Source of the DNA: Atkinsonella hypoxylon
Lineage: Eukaryota > Ascomycota > Sordariomycetes > Hypocreales > Clavicipitaceae
Direction of reading: 5' to 3'
Assembly: GCA_000729835.1 (NCBI GenBank)
Contig: JFHB01000191.1
Span: 1-59,276, forward strand
DNA length: 59,276 nt
Under the pieces are notes generated by a model that saw nothing but the letters and a program-made list of their open reading frames with translations, was not told the DNA's origin and ran no database searches. Shown piece by piece: positions 21,503-33,140 of this stretch (within the stretch, counting starts at the first letter, position 1; every line of letters begins with the position of its first letter). Position numbers and translations under genes: made by a program.

Positions 21503-23962
21503 TCAACTCCCATCGCCGACGGTCTCTAATCTGGTCACACTTCCTCTTCGAATCGGAAAACTTGCCAAATATGAATTAGCATGGCTGAGGTGGTCTCCTA
21601 AGCTCATCGCTAACCGACGAAGTTCCTTCTTAACATCATCTGCTGATGCTCGTCCCTGCATAACATGCAGTGAAGGTGCGTCGGGCATGAGCGGCAACCA
21701 AGAATCTTCTAATGACTCTGAGGCCTCGTTGAAATCCGACGGCGTTTGACTCAAGTCTTGATCTTGGTAGGTGGAAGGAAAGGAGCCATTAGGCGGCGCT
21801 GCAGTTTGTTGAGGAGTTATGTCCTCTGGATCCATGTCAGCGAATTCACTAAGGGAGTATGGCCTAGCCGTGGTGTCGTCTTGCTGGTTCCGAGTGCTTG
21901 TCTCCTCTTGCGGAGTTCGCTCGGTGTCGGAAGTCCCATCAGGCAGGTCCGCAAGAGCGTTTGAGAAATCCGACTCGTCAGAAACATAGATCGATGGCTC
22001 TCGGATTGAGGTCGGCATGACGTAGAGAGAGGCGTGTTTTTCCAGCTCAAACGGATTGGCGCCACCAACCTCCGAGCCGCTTATCGAACCAACATCTGAA
22101 TGTGATGTAGATGGTCTGGTGTAGTCCGCTCCTGAATCAGCAAAACTCATGTCCAAGTCGATAAGACTACTGACTGATGCACGGTTGTCTATACTGCCTG
22201 TATTCGAAGGAGCCAGTTCGCTAAACGCCATTGACGTCTGGTATGGCTCAGTAGGATGATGGATCAGAGATGGCCGTACCGAGCTAGTAGTCGTTGCTTC
22301 ACTACTTGGTGGGAATCTGAACATTTCTGGGTTCGCCGAGGCAGGTGGTGGCATTGCAGGAAACTTCCAATCTTGTGTCCGTCGATTGTTGCTGCTCACG
22401 TCAGCGGGATCACTCAGGGGCGGATTGGCATAAGCTGTGTCCTCCATATCATAATCTACAGATGCACGAGAATCACCCGCCCTGATAGTCCCCAAGTCTA
22501 CGAACTGAGAAAGTTCGCTACCATGTAACGAAGCGTCTAGATCGATCAATGATTCTCGTACATCAGCTGGAGCTGCGGACTCGTCACGCAAGGGCAAGTC
22601 TGAAACCACAGCTTGGAAGGGCCGACCATAGTAGGCCCTCGAATTGTCTTCATAGTTCGAAATGGTATTTGGATCGAAAACTTTTTCCAATGGCGCCTTA
22701 ACTGAAGGTAAGTGAGGAGGTGGCCGTCGCCTTGATTTCCCCTTTTGGGGCTTCGAAGTCTCTTCGTAAGCTTGGTGACTGTAATCGACGCTTGTACCGT
22801 AAACATCATACACATCCTGGGCCTCCCCGTTGTCAAATACTTGCTGATCGAAATCAGCAGTCGTACTGAAATTCCACTCATCGTTGTCCATAGCTGTCGA
22901 CGACAAACCTGACAAACCTTGGGCACCTCCCGCCGAAAAGAGGGACCTTCGATCACCACCTTGAGCCTCCCAAAGTTTGTATGCTCGAACCAGGTGTGCT
23001 AATGATGTTTTAGGGAACGTTTCTTCTGTCTTGAATATGTATTTATGTCTTTGAATCTGCTCAATGGTCGGTCGCTTGGAAGCCTCATGTTGCAGACAAT
23101 ACGCCACGAGATCTTTCAATCCTTTGGAATATTGATCACCTTCAAGTCTGGGAGTGTGTTGTTTGAGATGAGACCCTAGTCTTGAGAAATCGATATTTTC
23201 GGTTACATTAGGAGGCAAGCCCGAGGCGACTTCATACATCAAGGAGCCAAATGCCCAGATGTCCACCTCTGTACCATAGGATGTTGCCTGGTCAAATAGC
23301 TCGGGAGCCATCCAGTGCGGCGTACCTATAAAAGTGGTCCGTTTGTCAAATTTGGTCTCAATCACACCTGCAACGCCGAAGTCGCAAAGCTGTACATCGC
23401 CGATCTCGGTTATAAGCACATTGGCGCATTTGATGTCGCGATGTATGATTCCCTGACCGTGTACCCATCGCAAAGCTTCAGCCACTTCGCGAAGAATCGG
23501 GATGATCCATTTCTCTTGCAACCCGCCGGGTGCCGTAGGCTGCATCAGAGTTGAAACGCTACCACCGGCACAATACTCTGTAATCATCCACATGGACTGG
23601 CCAACGGGGAGCGCCTCAATAACATGATTGATGTTCTTGGCCCCGCTTGCGCTGAGCAATTGTAATGCGTTGATCTCCTTGAGCAAGTCGCTGTAAGTGT
23701 CCGCGAGCTTAGGATTGGCAGTGTCGCTTTCCTCAATATCGATGATCTTGACAGCTACGAGTTGCCCAGTAATCTGCGATGTAGCCTTGTAAACTCGACC
23801 ATAGCTTCCTTTGCCGATGAGTTCCGACAGCTGGTATCCGGGAACCTCCTTGCCGGACTTTGAACACGATTCCACAACAGCCTTTTGCATTTTTTTGGCA
23901 TCTTCTAACGCCTTCTGGCGGGTGACTGAGACTGAATTCCATTGGGGCAGGAGGGCCGCCAT
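21503..23962 (-). CDS. STE20-family (GCK-type) serine/threonine kinase
   Basis: A single exon encodes 819 residues. The kinase domain is N-terminal (about 43-310). It has the Gly loop IGKGSYGRVY, the VAVK lysine (Lys72), HRDIKCAN with catalytic Asp176, DFG at 194-196 and an activation segment ending GTPHWMAPE (213-221). The N-terminal kinase with a long Ser/Thr-rich tail lacking a CRIB motif fits germinal-centre kinases rather than PAKs. The tail ends in a short conserved-looking segment (DHLSHANSYLASFPIRR). Fungal GCKs (Sid1, Nak1/Kic1, MST-1/POD-6 types) act upstream of NDR kinases in septation and polarity. I cannot decide the subfamily from sequence alone. The start has a good context (GCCGCCATGG). 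MSH3 is transcribed divergently. Confidence 0.9.
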   Translation of the reverse strand: MAALLPQWNSVSVTRQKALEDAKKMQKAVVESCSKSGKEVPGYQLSELIGKGSYGRVYKATSQITGQLVAVKIIDIEESDTANPKLADTYSDLLKEINALQLLSASGAKNINHVIEALPVGQSMWMITEYCAGGSVSTLMQPTAPGGLQEKWIIPILREVAEALRWVHGQGIIHRDIKCANVLITEIGDVQLCDFGVAGVIETKFDKRTTFIGTPHWMAPELFDQATSYGTEVDIWAFGSLMYEVASGLPPNVTENIDFSRLGSHLKQHTPRLEGDQYSKGLKDLVAYCLQHEASKRPTIEQIQRHKYIFKTEETFPKTSLAHLVRAYKLWEAQGGDRRSLFSAGGAQGLSGLSSTAMDNDEWNFSTTADFDQQVFDNGEAQDVYDVYGTSVDYSHQAYEETSKPQKGKSRRRPPPHLPSVKAPLEKVFDPNTISNYEDNSRAYYGRPFQAVVSDLPLRDESAAPADVRESLIDLDASLHGSELSQFVDLGTIRAGDSRASVDYDMEDTAYANPPLSDPADVSSNNRRTQDWKFPAMPPPASANPEMFRFPPSSEATTTSSVRPSLIHHPTEPYQTSMAFSELAPSNTGSIDNRASVSSLIDLDMSFADSGADYTRPSTSHSDVGSISGSEVGGANPFELEKHASLYVMPTSIREPSIYVSDESDFSNALADLPDGTSDTERTPQEETSTRNQQDDTTARPYSLSEFADMDPEDITPQQTAAPPNGSFPSTYQDQDLSQTPSDFNEASESLEDSWLPLMPDAPSLHVMQGRASADDVKKELRRLAMSLGDHLSHANSYLASFPIRRGSVTRLETVGDGS

Positions 23963-24580
23963 GGCGGCGGGAGAATCGCACCGAGCTGCCTACTTGCAGC
24001 GCGGGATGTTCTTGGCAATCGTAATAAATTACAGCATGATGTGGTGAACCCTTGGACCTCGAAGGTAAATGCAACGATGTATATGGATATAAGTCATGCA
24101 CGGTTGTTGATCTCAAAAGGTCGAGGTTTAGGAGAAGATGTGGAGACTGAGGGGTTGAGATCTGTTGCCAGACTCCAGACTGTGTCAGATACAGCAGGGC
24201 AGGGAGGGGCTAGTCCACCCAGCCAATCAGACAGCCTGGTGGATAGACAACTTGACTGCCACGGTGGGGATAGTTTAATACTTCAGTGCCTGCTCAAGGG
24301 ACTGACAGATTAATTTAGACATCATGGCCACCCGCACCACTATCATCAGGCCCGCTATGTCCCGTTTAATTTGGCAACTGCGTGCTGTGCTACTAGAGGA
24401 GCAGCACTCAACGCGTCAACGCGGTTCGGTACGTGTCAAAATCATCTGCCGAGCAGCTAGACGCGACGAAAAGTGACGTGCACGGATCGCCTCCAAGAGT
24501 CCACACGATAGTTAGTTATAGGCCAACAATGGGGACACTCAAAGACTCCATCCGCCGACGACGCTATCACCTCATGAGCA
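23963..24580. promoter_or_regulatory. Divergent promoter kinase/MSH3
   Basis: 618 bp between two start codons. An ACGCGT MluI box sits at 24411-24416. No coding frame is supported. Confidence 0.55.
24411..24416. promoter_or_regulatory. Candidate MluI cell-cycle box upstream of MSH3
   Basis: ACGCGT lies 165 bp upstream of the MSH3 ATG. In yeasts MBF/SBF-type factors bind this hexamer to drive late-G1 expression of replication and repair genes. A single hexamer is weak evidence. Confidence 0.4.
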
Positions 24581-27500
24581 ATGGTTCCAACGCCTAAGCC
24601 CTCGGTAAAGAAACAGCAGTCCCTGACGTCCTTCTTTATCCCAAGGACAGCCAATGGGCTAGCTGCATCTCCGCAGAAGCAGAGTGAAGCTCGAGCTGCT
24701 GCCGCCACCGAGCAAGATACTCAACCCCCGTCAAGTAAGCGCCCATTAGAAGAGGATGCTGAACAAGGAAATGGAGTTACTTTAAGGTCTTTCAAAAAAT
24801 CCAAGGGCGATGCGAATGGCCTGAATGGGGAAAAGCGCGATCTTGTAGTTGGTGGTAACACGGCGAAGGCTTCTTCCGCTGCACGGGCCGGACGTTTCTT
24901 GTACGAAGAGTCAGGTGTGCGGTCAGCTGTTGAAGCAGTAGATGATGATGATGAAGAGGTCAAGAAAAGGAATGCTGCGTTGCATCAACGGTTTGTTAAG
25001 AAGCTTGGCAATCCAAATGCCTTGTCCTGGAGGTCCAAGATCACCCAAGAAGACGTACCTGCTACGGATGAAGATGACGAAGAAGACGACGAGTCCCCAG
25101 CTCCGCCGACCAAGACGAAGAAGAAAGGGGCCAAGAGTGGGAAGCTGACTCCCATGGAGCTACAGTTTTTGGATATCAAGCGGAAGCACATGGACACAAT
25201 TCTCATAGTCGAAGTCGGCTACAAGTTTCGCTTCTTTGGCGAGGATGCTAGAATTGCTGCCAAAGAACTCAGTATCGTTTGCATACCGGGGAAACTGCGA
25301 TACGATGAGCGTACGTCTTATGATCAACTCTGAATTTTTCTTCCACGGCCTCTGACAAACTAGTTTCGTGTAGATCCGTCAGAGGCACATCTCGATCGCT
25401 TTGCCTCTGCCAGTATTCCTGTTCATCGACTTCCAGTCCATGCCAAGCGACTTGTTGCTGCGGGACACAAGGTTGGTGTGGTCCGTCAGATCGAAACTGC
25501 TGCGTTGAAGAAAGCCGGGGACAACCGCAACACTCCCTTTATACGGAAGCTCACGAATCTCTATACAAAAGGCACTTACGTTGATGAAGTGGGCGAGTTA
25601 GGTCAACAAACCGAAGGATCTCCTTGTGGCGGCTATCTTCTTTGCATTACGGAGATGAAAGCTAAGGGAAGTGGTACGGATGAAAAGGTTGAGGTCGGAA
25701 TTTTAGCCGTGCATCCGGCTACGGGCGACATCATCTATGACAACTTCGAAGATGGCTTCATGCGCAGTGAAGTAGAGACTCGACTGCTGCACATCTCACC
25801 TTGCGAGTTCGTTATAGTGGGTGATTTGACAAAGGGGACGGAAAAGCTCATACAACATCTGTCGGGGAGTAGCACCAATGTTTTCGGTGACCGAAGCCGA
25901 GTAGAGCGCGTTCCGAAAGGACAGGCAATGGCGGCTGAAGCGTATTCACACGTTACTCAGTTCTACGCTGACAAACTCAAAGACGCGTCGCAAGATGAGA
26001 CGACCAGTACTTTGCTAAACAAAGTTCTCCACCTTCCAGAGGCAGTTACGATTTGCTTGTCGGCCATGATCCATCATCTGAAGGAATACGGACTCGAGCA
26101 CATCTTTGACCTCACCAAATACTTTCAGAGCTTCAGCACCAGATCGCATATGCTTATCAACGGCACTACGCTGGAGAATCTCGAGGTGTATCGCAACTCG
26201 ACAGATCATACGGAGAAGGGAAGTCTATTTTGGGCTCTTGACAAGACACTCACTCGCTTCGGCCAGCGTTTACTGCGGAAATGGGTCGGTCGTCCGCTTC
26301 TTGTGCGGGAACTGTTAGAACAGCGACTCGCTGCAGTTCAAGAATTGCTCGACAAGCAATCTACGGCACCCGTGGACGATCTTGAAAAACTGCTCGCTAC
26401 GACGAAAACTGACCTTGAGCGAAGTCTTATCCGGATCTACTATGGAAAATGTACACGACCGGAGCTGCTCTCTGTGCTGCAGACACTCCAAAAGATTGCT
26501 ACCCATTACTCTTCCATCAAGTCGCCCGACATTCCCTTCACCTCCACCCTTCTCACCTCTGCTATAAGCACACTGCCTCAGATACTTGACACCATCATAT
26601 CTTATCTCGAGCGAATCAACCTTGGAGCGGCTCGCAAGGACGACAAATACGGCTTCTTTCGCGAAGAGTATCAAACGGAAGACATTCAAGATCATCAGAT
26701 GGGGATCGCCCACGTAGAGCACGAACTTGATGAACACCTTGTCGTCGCCGCTCAGAAGATAAAAAAGAACAAAATCCACTACGTCACTGTAGCCGGAATT
26801 GAATTTCTCATCGAGGTCGCCAATAGCGATATCAAACATGTGCCCGCTTCATGGAGCAAGATATCAGGGACGAAGAAAGTCTCTCGTTTCCATACACCAG
26901 AGGTAGCCCTCATGATCACCGAGCGCGACCAACACCGCGAAGCTCTCGCCGCAGCATGTGACAAGGCGTTTCAAGACTTTCTCGCAGAGATATCATCCGG
27001 GTATCAGCCTCTGCGTGATGCCGTCTCGGCCCTCGCCTCTTTGGACTGTCTCTTGTCTCTGTCCAAGGTCGCCGCTCAGCCAGGTTACAACAGACCTTCG
27101 TTCTTGTCCTCGTCATCCGAGCCCACCCTCTGCATCACACAGGGTCGACACCCTATTGCTGAACACACCATCGACAGCGGTTACATCCCATTCACGACGA
27201 CCCTCGCCCACCCCTCTCCCTTGGCGCATCTTATCACAGGACCCAACATGGGCGGCAAATCGTCTTTTGTGCGCGCTCTCGCCCTAAATGTTCTCCTAGC
27301 TCAGATCGGATCTTTCGTACCCGCCGATGCCATATCACTCACACTATGCGATGCCATCCACACACGTACTGGTGCGAGGGACAACCTCTTCGCAGGCGAG
27401 TCTACTTTCATGGTCGAGGTCTCTGAAACAGCAAGGATACTGCGCTCTGCCACACCACGCAGCTTGGTGATTCTTGACGAGTTAGGACGTGGTACGAGCA

Positions 27501-27916
27501 CTCACGATGGGGCTGCCATAGCACAGGCAGTGCTGGAGCATGTCGTCACCGAAACACGCTGCCTGACGCTTTTCATCACACACTACCAGAATCTGGCCAG
27601 AGTGGTCGATGGACTGCCTGGAGTCACAAATCTGCACATGAAGTTCACAGCTGGTAAAGGCGCTGACGGAGAAGAAGAGATAACATTCTTGTATGAAGTT
27701 GGAGAAGGCGTAGCTCATCGATCCTACGGGCTGAATGTCGCCCGTCTGGCGCGAATTCCTAGAAAGGTCATCGATGTTGCTGCGCACAAATCGCATGAGT
27801 TGGAACTGGATTTGCGAATGCGGCGATTAAAGGGGGCTAGTCGTATGTTGAACGACCTCCTTCAGGGTGGCTCCGGCCACTTGGAGCATCTTATTGCTGG
27901 AATAGAACAGCTGTAA
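24581..27916 (+). CDS. MSH3: DNA mismatch repair protein Msh3
   Basis: Two exons (24581-25310 and 25374-27916; 63-bp intron) encode 1090 residues. Residues 12-19 (QQSLTSFF) form a perfect PCNA-interacting box. After a basic/acidic linker the MutS mismatch-binding domain begins at about residue 200 (LTPMELQFLDIKRKHMDT, YKFRFFGEDA). Splicing yields LRYDEHPSEAHLDRF and restores the RLVAAGHKVGVVRQIETAALK segment. The MutS core and levers follow. The C-terminal ATPase has Walker A GPNMGGKSS near residue 866 and Walker B LVILDELGRGTST. MSH2-MSH3 (MutS-beta) recognises insertion/deletion loops in the nucleus. The KRKHMDT/RFFGEDA context and the lack of an F-x-E mismatch wedge favour MSH3 over MSH6. 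Confidence 0.96.
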
Positions 27917-28464
27917 TCTGATCACAATGTCAAAAAGCATAGCTATATGCCTTTCTTATTGCGTATATAATCCATGAGCTACCTGAAGCACATGCTCATA
28001 ATAGCACGAAACTAGTCTTATGCGATTAATGCTGCTTGCGGGCTTCGATCATAAACTTTGATATTCCTACATCTTTCTTGTCCCCGGGCAACGAGAGTTG
28101 AAACGTCCTTGAGTAAGTCGGCCTAAGTAGGCCCTCGGAGAAGCTTACCCCCCCAGTACGCGTGGATTAATACTATCGTGAAATTAATCCCATGCAGTAA
28201 CCCAGAAAAAGTATGATATACTCAGATACACGCTAGTATGAATATCACCCAAGATAACTGGAGCTGAATTGGAAGTATACACATCGAGGAACTCCCGCAC
28301 TTCAACGGTCGTCAATGCTGAGACGAGGGAAGAGGACATTGATCGAATCCCAAATAGAAGCTCACATTTCCTGTACTTGGTCCCAGGCTCGATATCGTTA
28401 TTCATTGCCTTCGGGTTTGCATAAATGCTGCATCCCTCGAAGAGTATAGACTCTGAGGCGACTC
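27917..28464. other. Convergent intergenic region MSH3/orphan gene
   Basis: 548 bp. A 104-codon stop-free frame (28184-28495, minus) runs through it into the last exon of the neighbouring gene, but it has no ATG start that I trust and no splice junction that joins it in frame. Confidence 0.55.
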
Positions 28465-30440
28465 TCAAAGATCTAAAGTCTCTGTGCTTACCCAAACCTC
28501 ATTCTCATCAAAAGCAGAATGTTTACATACTTCGGGTAATTCGTCGTTGACCATCTCGCTACATTGGTGTTCAATCTTTATATTGCCACCTGGTATGCTT
28601 CGGGCTTCTTGATCGCTTGTTGGAGTGTGAGCATGTTCCGCAGCTTGGTTTAAGGACTCGAGGTTCAAGCCGGAAAGGGGCTGTATTGGCTCTGGAGCAT
28701 GGTATGACCCAAACATCGCTTGGTCTTGAGATAAGAGAGGGTTCGACTGAGATACGTGAAGAAACTGAGAGTTGTTTGTTCCGTCAAGAAGATCTCGTGG
28801 CACGGACAGCGGATGAACTTCGTGCTTTGATTGTAGATGCTGGTTTGGGTTGAAGTGGAACATTTCGTTTCCGGGAACCCCAACGTTGGAGCAAGATGAA
28901 AATGGAAATCGAGGCGAGAAGTTGTAGATGGATGGATCATTTACACTAAATGAGGACCCAGTGAGGCCAACGCCACCTAATCCTCAGTTAGTTGGCCCTT
29001 GTTCAACACTGAAAAGCCCTTTTTATGAGGAACCTACCGAAACTAGGGTGACCATTGTATGTGTCGCAAAAGCCACTCTGATTCCGTATGCGACCTGTAT
29101 TTCTCAAAGAGAACAAGCGTGGCGGACCGTCTTTAGAAGAGGGAGAGGGTGATACAAGCGGAGAGTGAGACAAACAACCGTAGTGTCGAAGATTAAGTCG
29201 GTTTCCGTTATCGAACCTTTTGAAATGTTAGGCATTTTGTCATATATATCAGTCAAGTGAAGTTTACCTTTGGTCAGGGCGTGAGGCATGCGCTGGGAAA
29301 AGTCGATCGGCATGAAGTTCTGATGGTGTTAGTGTATCAATCTCAGAATATTCAGGGACTTCATACCGGAAACTCTGTTCTCGTCGTCACAGAACACATC
29401 GTGACCGTGTCTTATGGACGTTGGGTTCGTCACGGTCCTTAGTGATTCTTGATTCATGAAATCATCCATTCCCAATGGTGCGCTCTTGACTGTTGCATTC
29501 CTGCGACTGGACTGGCGCCGCCCCCGTCGAGGTACGTTGACAGAGATTTCGACAAGGGGCTGTGGTCGTTTTCTTTTCGGCTTGGTAGCTCTTTTTGGAG
29601 TCTTCAAAAATTAGATCATGATGAAATGAATTAATGGTCTGTCTTGAGCGTTGAGATTACCTCCGTCACCTGATCTGGTACTGGTGAAGAGCTGTCATAC
29701 ACATCCTTGATTCTTTCCACCTCAAAGCCCGACGTCATGACGACCTGCGTCGGTTCAATTCTTTCAGACGTACGTCGCATTTTCTCGATCACAGAACTAG
29801 GTTTTCGCTGGTTGCGTGTTCGTTTCATGTCCTCGTTAGCAAGATCCATCTTGCCCATGCCGGGCCAAACTTGACCCTTTAGCGAAAGCATGTCGCTGCT
29901 GACAGACTCTTCATCCAACTCGACATCATTATCGGAGGGGCAGGTGCCAGGGAATAATTGGCAATCCTGAGGGAAACCGAGCTCTTCGGCTTTCACTGTT
30001 GTCTTCTGACCAGGTCGCTTGGACTTTCTTTTGACCTAATACTTCTGTAAACAAAAGACTGTAAAATATAAAGAAAAAAGGATCTCATCCCAATGGCTTA
30101 CTCTTGGTGCGCCAATTGGCGTTGAATCTCGTGTGCGACTTGTTTTCACAGCTTCTTTTCTTTGTTTGGCTCTCATTCTTTCCACAAGGAGTGTTTCAAT
30201 ACCATTGTCTTTGTACCATCTCTCATACTGCTGTAGGGTGACTGAGGCTGCAATATCTTGGTGAGCCTTCAGCTTGGTTTGGGTTTCATGATGTAAGTGA
30301 CCCTTGGAAGCAATGTGTGTAAGTAAATGGGATACATCCGAGAAGCGAGGCGCCTCCGGACAAACTGTGCAAAGTAGAGGGATAGGCTTATTAATCGAAA
30401 CTGGAGTACAATCTCTCGTGGATTGGATTGATGATGCCAT
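28465..30440 (-). CDS. Orphan protein with C2H2-like zinc finger
   Basis: Six exons on the minus strand (30102-30440, 29661-30035, 29367-29601, 29268-29319, 29038-29216, 28465-28976) join in frame to 563 residues. Introns are 47-66 bp with GTNNG-type donors and YAG or AAG acceptors, several with CTAAC/CTAAT branch sites. Residues about 24-50 hold a single C2H2-like element: LCTVCPE, then FSDVSHLLTHIASKGHLHH. A helical basic segment follows (YERWYKDNGIETLLVERMRAKQRKE). The middle is basic and Arg-rich (KPKRKRP, PRRGRRQSSRR), as in nuclear proteins. The rest is Ser/Pro/Asn-rich and looks disordered. I do not recognise a named orthologue; the zinc-finger segment looks like a family restricted to filamentous ascomycetes. 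A nuclear or DNA/RNA-binding role is inference. The 3'-terminal exon structure is the least certain part. Confidence 0.75.
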
Positions 30441-32104
30441 GTCCTAATACCCAGTATTAGTACCAGGTTCTGGCCGGTGATGATAAGATGTGCACAACAT
30501 CACAGGCTCGGACACAGAACAGATTCTGCGCAATACTGCCCCTGATGCTGACAGAAACACCCGCAGTGGTTTGTGGGGGAGTCCAAGGAACAAAATGCAA
30601 CAACCATATGGGCATGCCATCCGGCTGAGAGTTGAGAGCAAAGAAGCAATGGACGATGATGCAATGAAAAATGGGCAAGTGAAGCTAGTTGAGGATCAAA
30701 GTAAAGCCTGACGGGGACAGCCGGAAAATCAAAAGGAAGAGGCGAGCATGTAAACTGCGTAACCGAGAGAAGAGTGCTCAAGGCAGGACGGATCAAGGTC
30801 AGCTCTTACCGGCAGGGTCGTGTCAACGGGAGTTCTTGTGGTAGAATCCATTGCCAGGAAAGTAAAAAGGAAGCAGCGATCTGAAAGACGGGGATACTGT
30901 AGACACTCACTTCACCTTGAAGGAATCGGCGAATAACAGCACTGGCTTGTGACCCGGTCAGTATGCTAGTCTCGCTTTCTCGATCCCTTGATGGTGAGTG
31001 ACTGATGGAATCAAGATCTTCTGCTTCAGACTATGTGACAATGTCACTACGTTCGAGGACCATAGTGGTCAGATTACGGATTGCTCATGAATGTTGGGTG
31101 CACGTATGCCGCGGCCGCTATTTTAATCTCCTGTTCCTTTATCCTGAGCTCCTGCCTTCTTTACCAACAGCCAGGTGCCAGCTGCCCAGACGAAATTCAT
31201 GGCAGCTGGCAGAATTAAGTACGTACCTACTTAACATACCTTCTATCGCACATCAAGAGTGACCACGATCCCTGGAGACACTGACCACCCTGTCATGGAC
31301 TGTATCATAGTTCGTTATTCTTGTGTAGAGTTCTATTACTGTGTCTGTATTGTTATACAAGAGCTTTTGGCCTTACGAACTGAACTGTCACCAGGAACCG
31401 GGTTGGCGCACGATGGTATTCAAGTACGTGCCTACCTGCGGTACCCCTGAAGGAGGCAGCTAGGCTAGGTAGGTAGGTACCTATATATGCGAATATGATG
31501 CGTGCTGCTTAAGGACTGTCAGCTGGCAGCACTGCATGTACAGAGCAACAGAGCAGCCGAGTACTGCATTTACACTTAGCTACTGTCCTGATCCCTTTTC
31601 ACTCTTCATTGCAACCGTGGACGGGTCAAATTCAGTTCTGTTGGGATAAGAATCTCTCTCCAGGTCAGAATTTGATGGCATTGCTTCGAAGCCCTGCTTT
31701 TTAGCACCTATTTGTAATCATGACCTGCGATCTATCCTTGCAACCATCTCACGCTATGCTTCCAGAACATCAATTGCCGTGAATTTCATTCATGCACAAC
31801 GCGGGGAATAAAAGATTTGATCCGTTACCTATGCGTTATAGGTCTGAGTAGGCGCATCATTGTGAGGTGGTCATGTACATGCCACGAGCTATGTTTGAAG
31901 GACTTTACGAGGCAAACTCCATGGAAAGAGGCGATGCCCCTGAAAACCCAACAAATATCGGCTTCCTCCTGCCTTGTGCCCTAGCTAATACGGATACAGA
32001 AAACATTAGCAGGTTATTGGACGGCAAGAGGGGTCACAAGGAAAAGCCGAAATATATCGTTAATGGCGTCCGCCTGCAGTGATTGGTCGTTGAGCGCTTG
32101 GTGT
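30441..32104. other. Intergenic region orphan gene-BET2
   Basis: 1.66 kb upstream of the orphan gene and downstream of BET2. It contains AGGTAGGTAGGTACCTA at 31467-31483, matching the palindromic block at 476-505. Short ATG frames such as 31873-32082 (+) show no family resemblance. No gene supported. Confidence 0.55.
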
Positions 32105-33140
32105 TCAGGCAACAAACTTTTGGACGATTGCTTTGGGCATACAGTATACGGGGTCAACTGGAACCATGTCCCGGAATTGCAGCAGACTTAGACCAGCGAG
32201 TCCGAAGCACGTGTGCCAAACATCTACCATATCACCAGGACGATCTGCTAAACCGCCATTCTCTGGGTCTTGGCTGCTCAAGATGAAGGCAACGAGCGCT
32301 TCACGGTCAATCCAATGCGTACGTCCAAGTATGGCTAGACTTGCTAATACCCACCAGCTATAGCAGACATCCTCAGCTTTTTCTGGCCTGCCATTTAGAC
32401 CGCCCCCGGGTGTCTGTCTCTCACTCAACCATCGACTTAGTTTCTCATGGTCGACGATGTCGAGTCTACCAGCAATACTGAGAGCTGCAAGACAGGTAAA
32501 GATCTGGCCCGAATGCGACTCCGCACCAGGCTTGACACCATAACCGCCGTCGAAATTGGCACAACTTTGTATATGTGCCACTGCTTTGTCCACATCAACA
32601 AGGGACAGTTGGCCAAGAAGCGACAGGGCGTTTAATGCTCCGTACAGAAATCGTGTGTCCTCTTCTCCCCATTCGTCACCATAAAAACTGCCGGTGGACG
32701 GATCTTGAAGATGTGCAATGTCTGCTGCCATGTTAAACTCTTGTCGGAGGATTAGGAACATTTACAGATGACCTACATTTTGCGACCTGAGCCCTGCCAA
32801 CACCTCTCGAATCGAGCTCATCCAGGGCATCGACCATGGCTAATACCTGAACAGCATTTACTGTTGACAGCATATGAGCATCGTGACCGGGAGCGGCGCC
32901 AAATCCACCGCTATCGTGCTGGCAAGAGAGGACGAAGTCGATTGTTTCCTGTCGAGGAAGCGCATCTGGACGACCAAGCAAATGGAGCGCGGTCAGGCCC
33001 CAATACACGCCATTCAGCCGTAGATGCTCCGTAAGCCAGTAGTCTAGCTCATCTTTCCTGGTGTCCAGACTTTGCACGTACTTTACATGGGCGTCCACTG
33101 CAAGTTTCGCGCCGTCAGGTGAAGGGCCTTTTGCGGACAT
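32105..33140 (-). CDS. BET2: Rab geranylgeranyltransferase beta subunit
   Basis: Two exons on the minus strand (32787-33140 and 32105-32737) encode 328 residues, near the family length of about 325-335. The protein starts MSAKGPSPDG and soon reaches HVKYVQSLDTRKDELDYWLTEHLR. Prenyltransferase alpha-alpha barrel repeats follow, with GGF/GGG turns. Zinc ligands are visible as Asp and Cys in EDVCYSWW and His in DVWHTCFGLAG. With the Bet4 alpha subunit and Rab escort protein it adds geranylgeranyl groups to Rab C-terminal cysteines in the cytosol. The intron is ambiguous: I used a 49-bp intron (donor GTCGCA); a 64-bp alternative (32740-32803, donor GTGTTG) gives 323 residues and the same frame. 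Both share the CTAAT branch site. The junction lies in a variable loop. Confidence 0.93.

Noticed and set aside
31873..32082. 70-codon ATG frame downstream of BET2
   Set aside because: No recognisable domain, no splice context and short; more likely chance.
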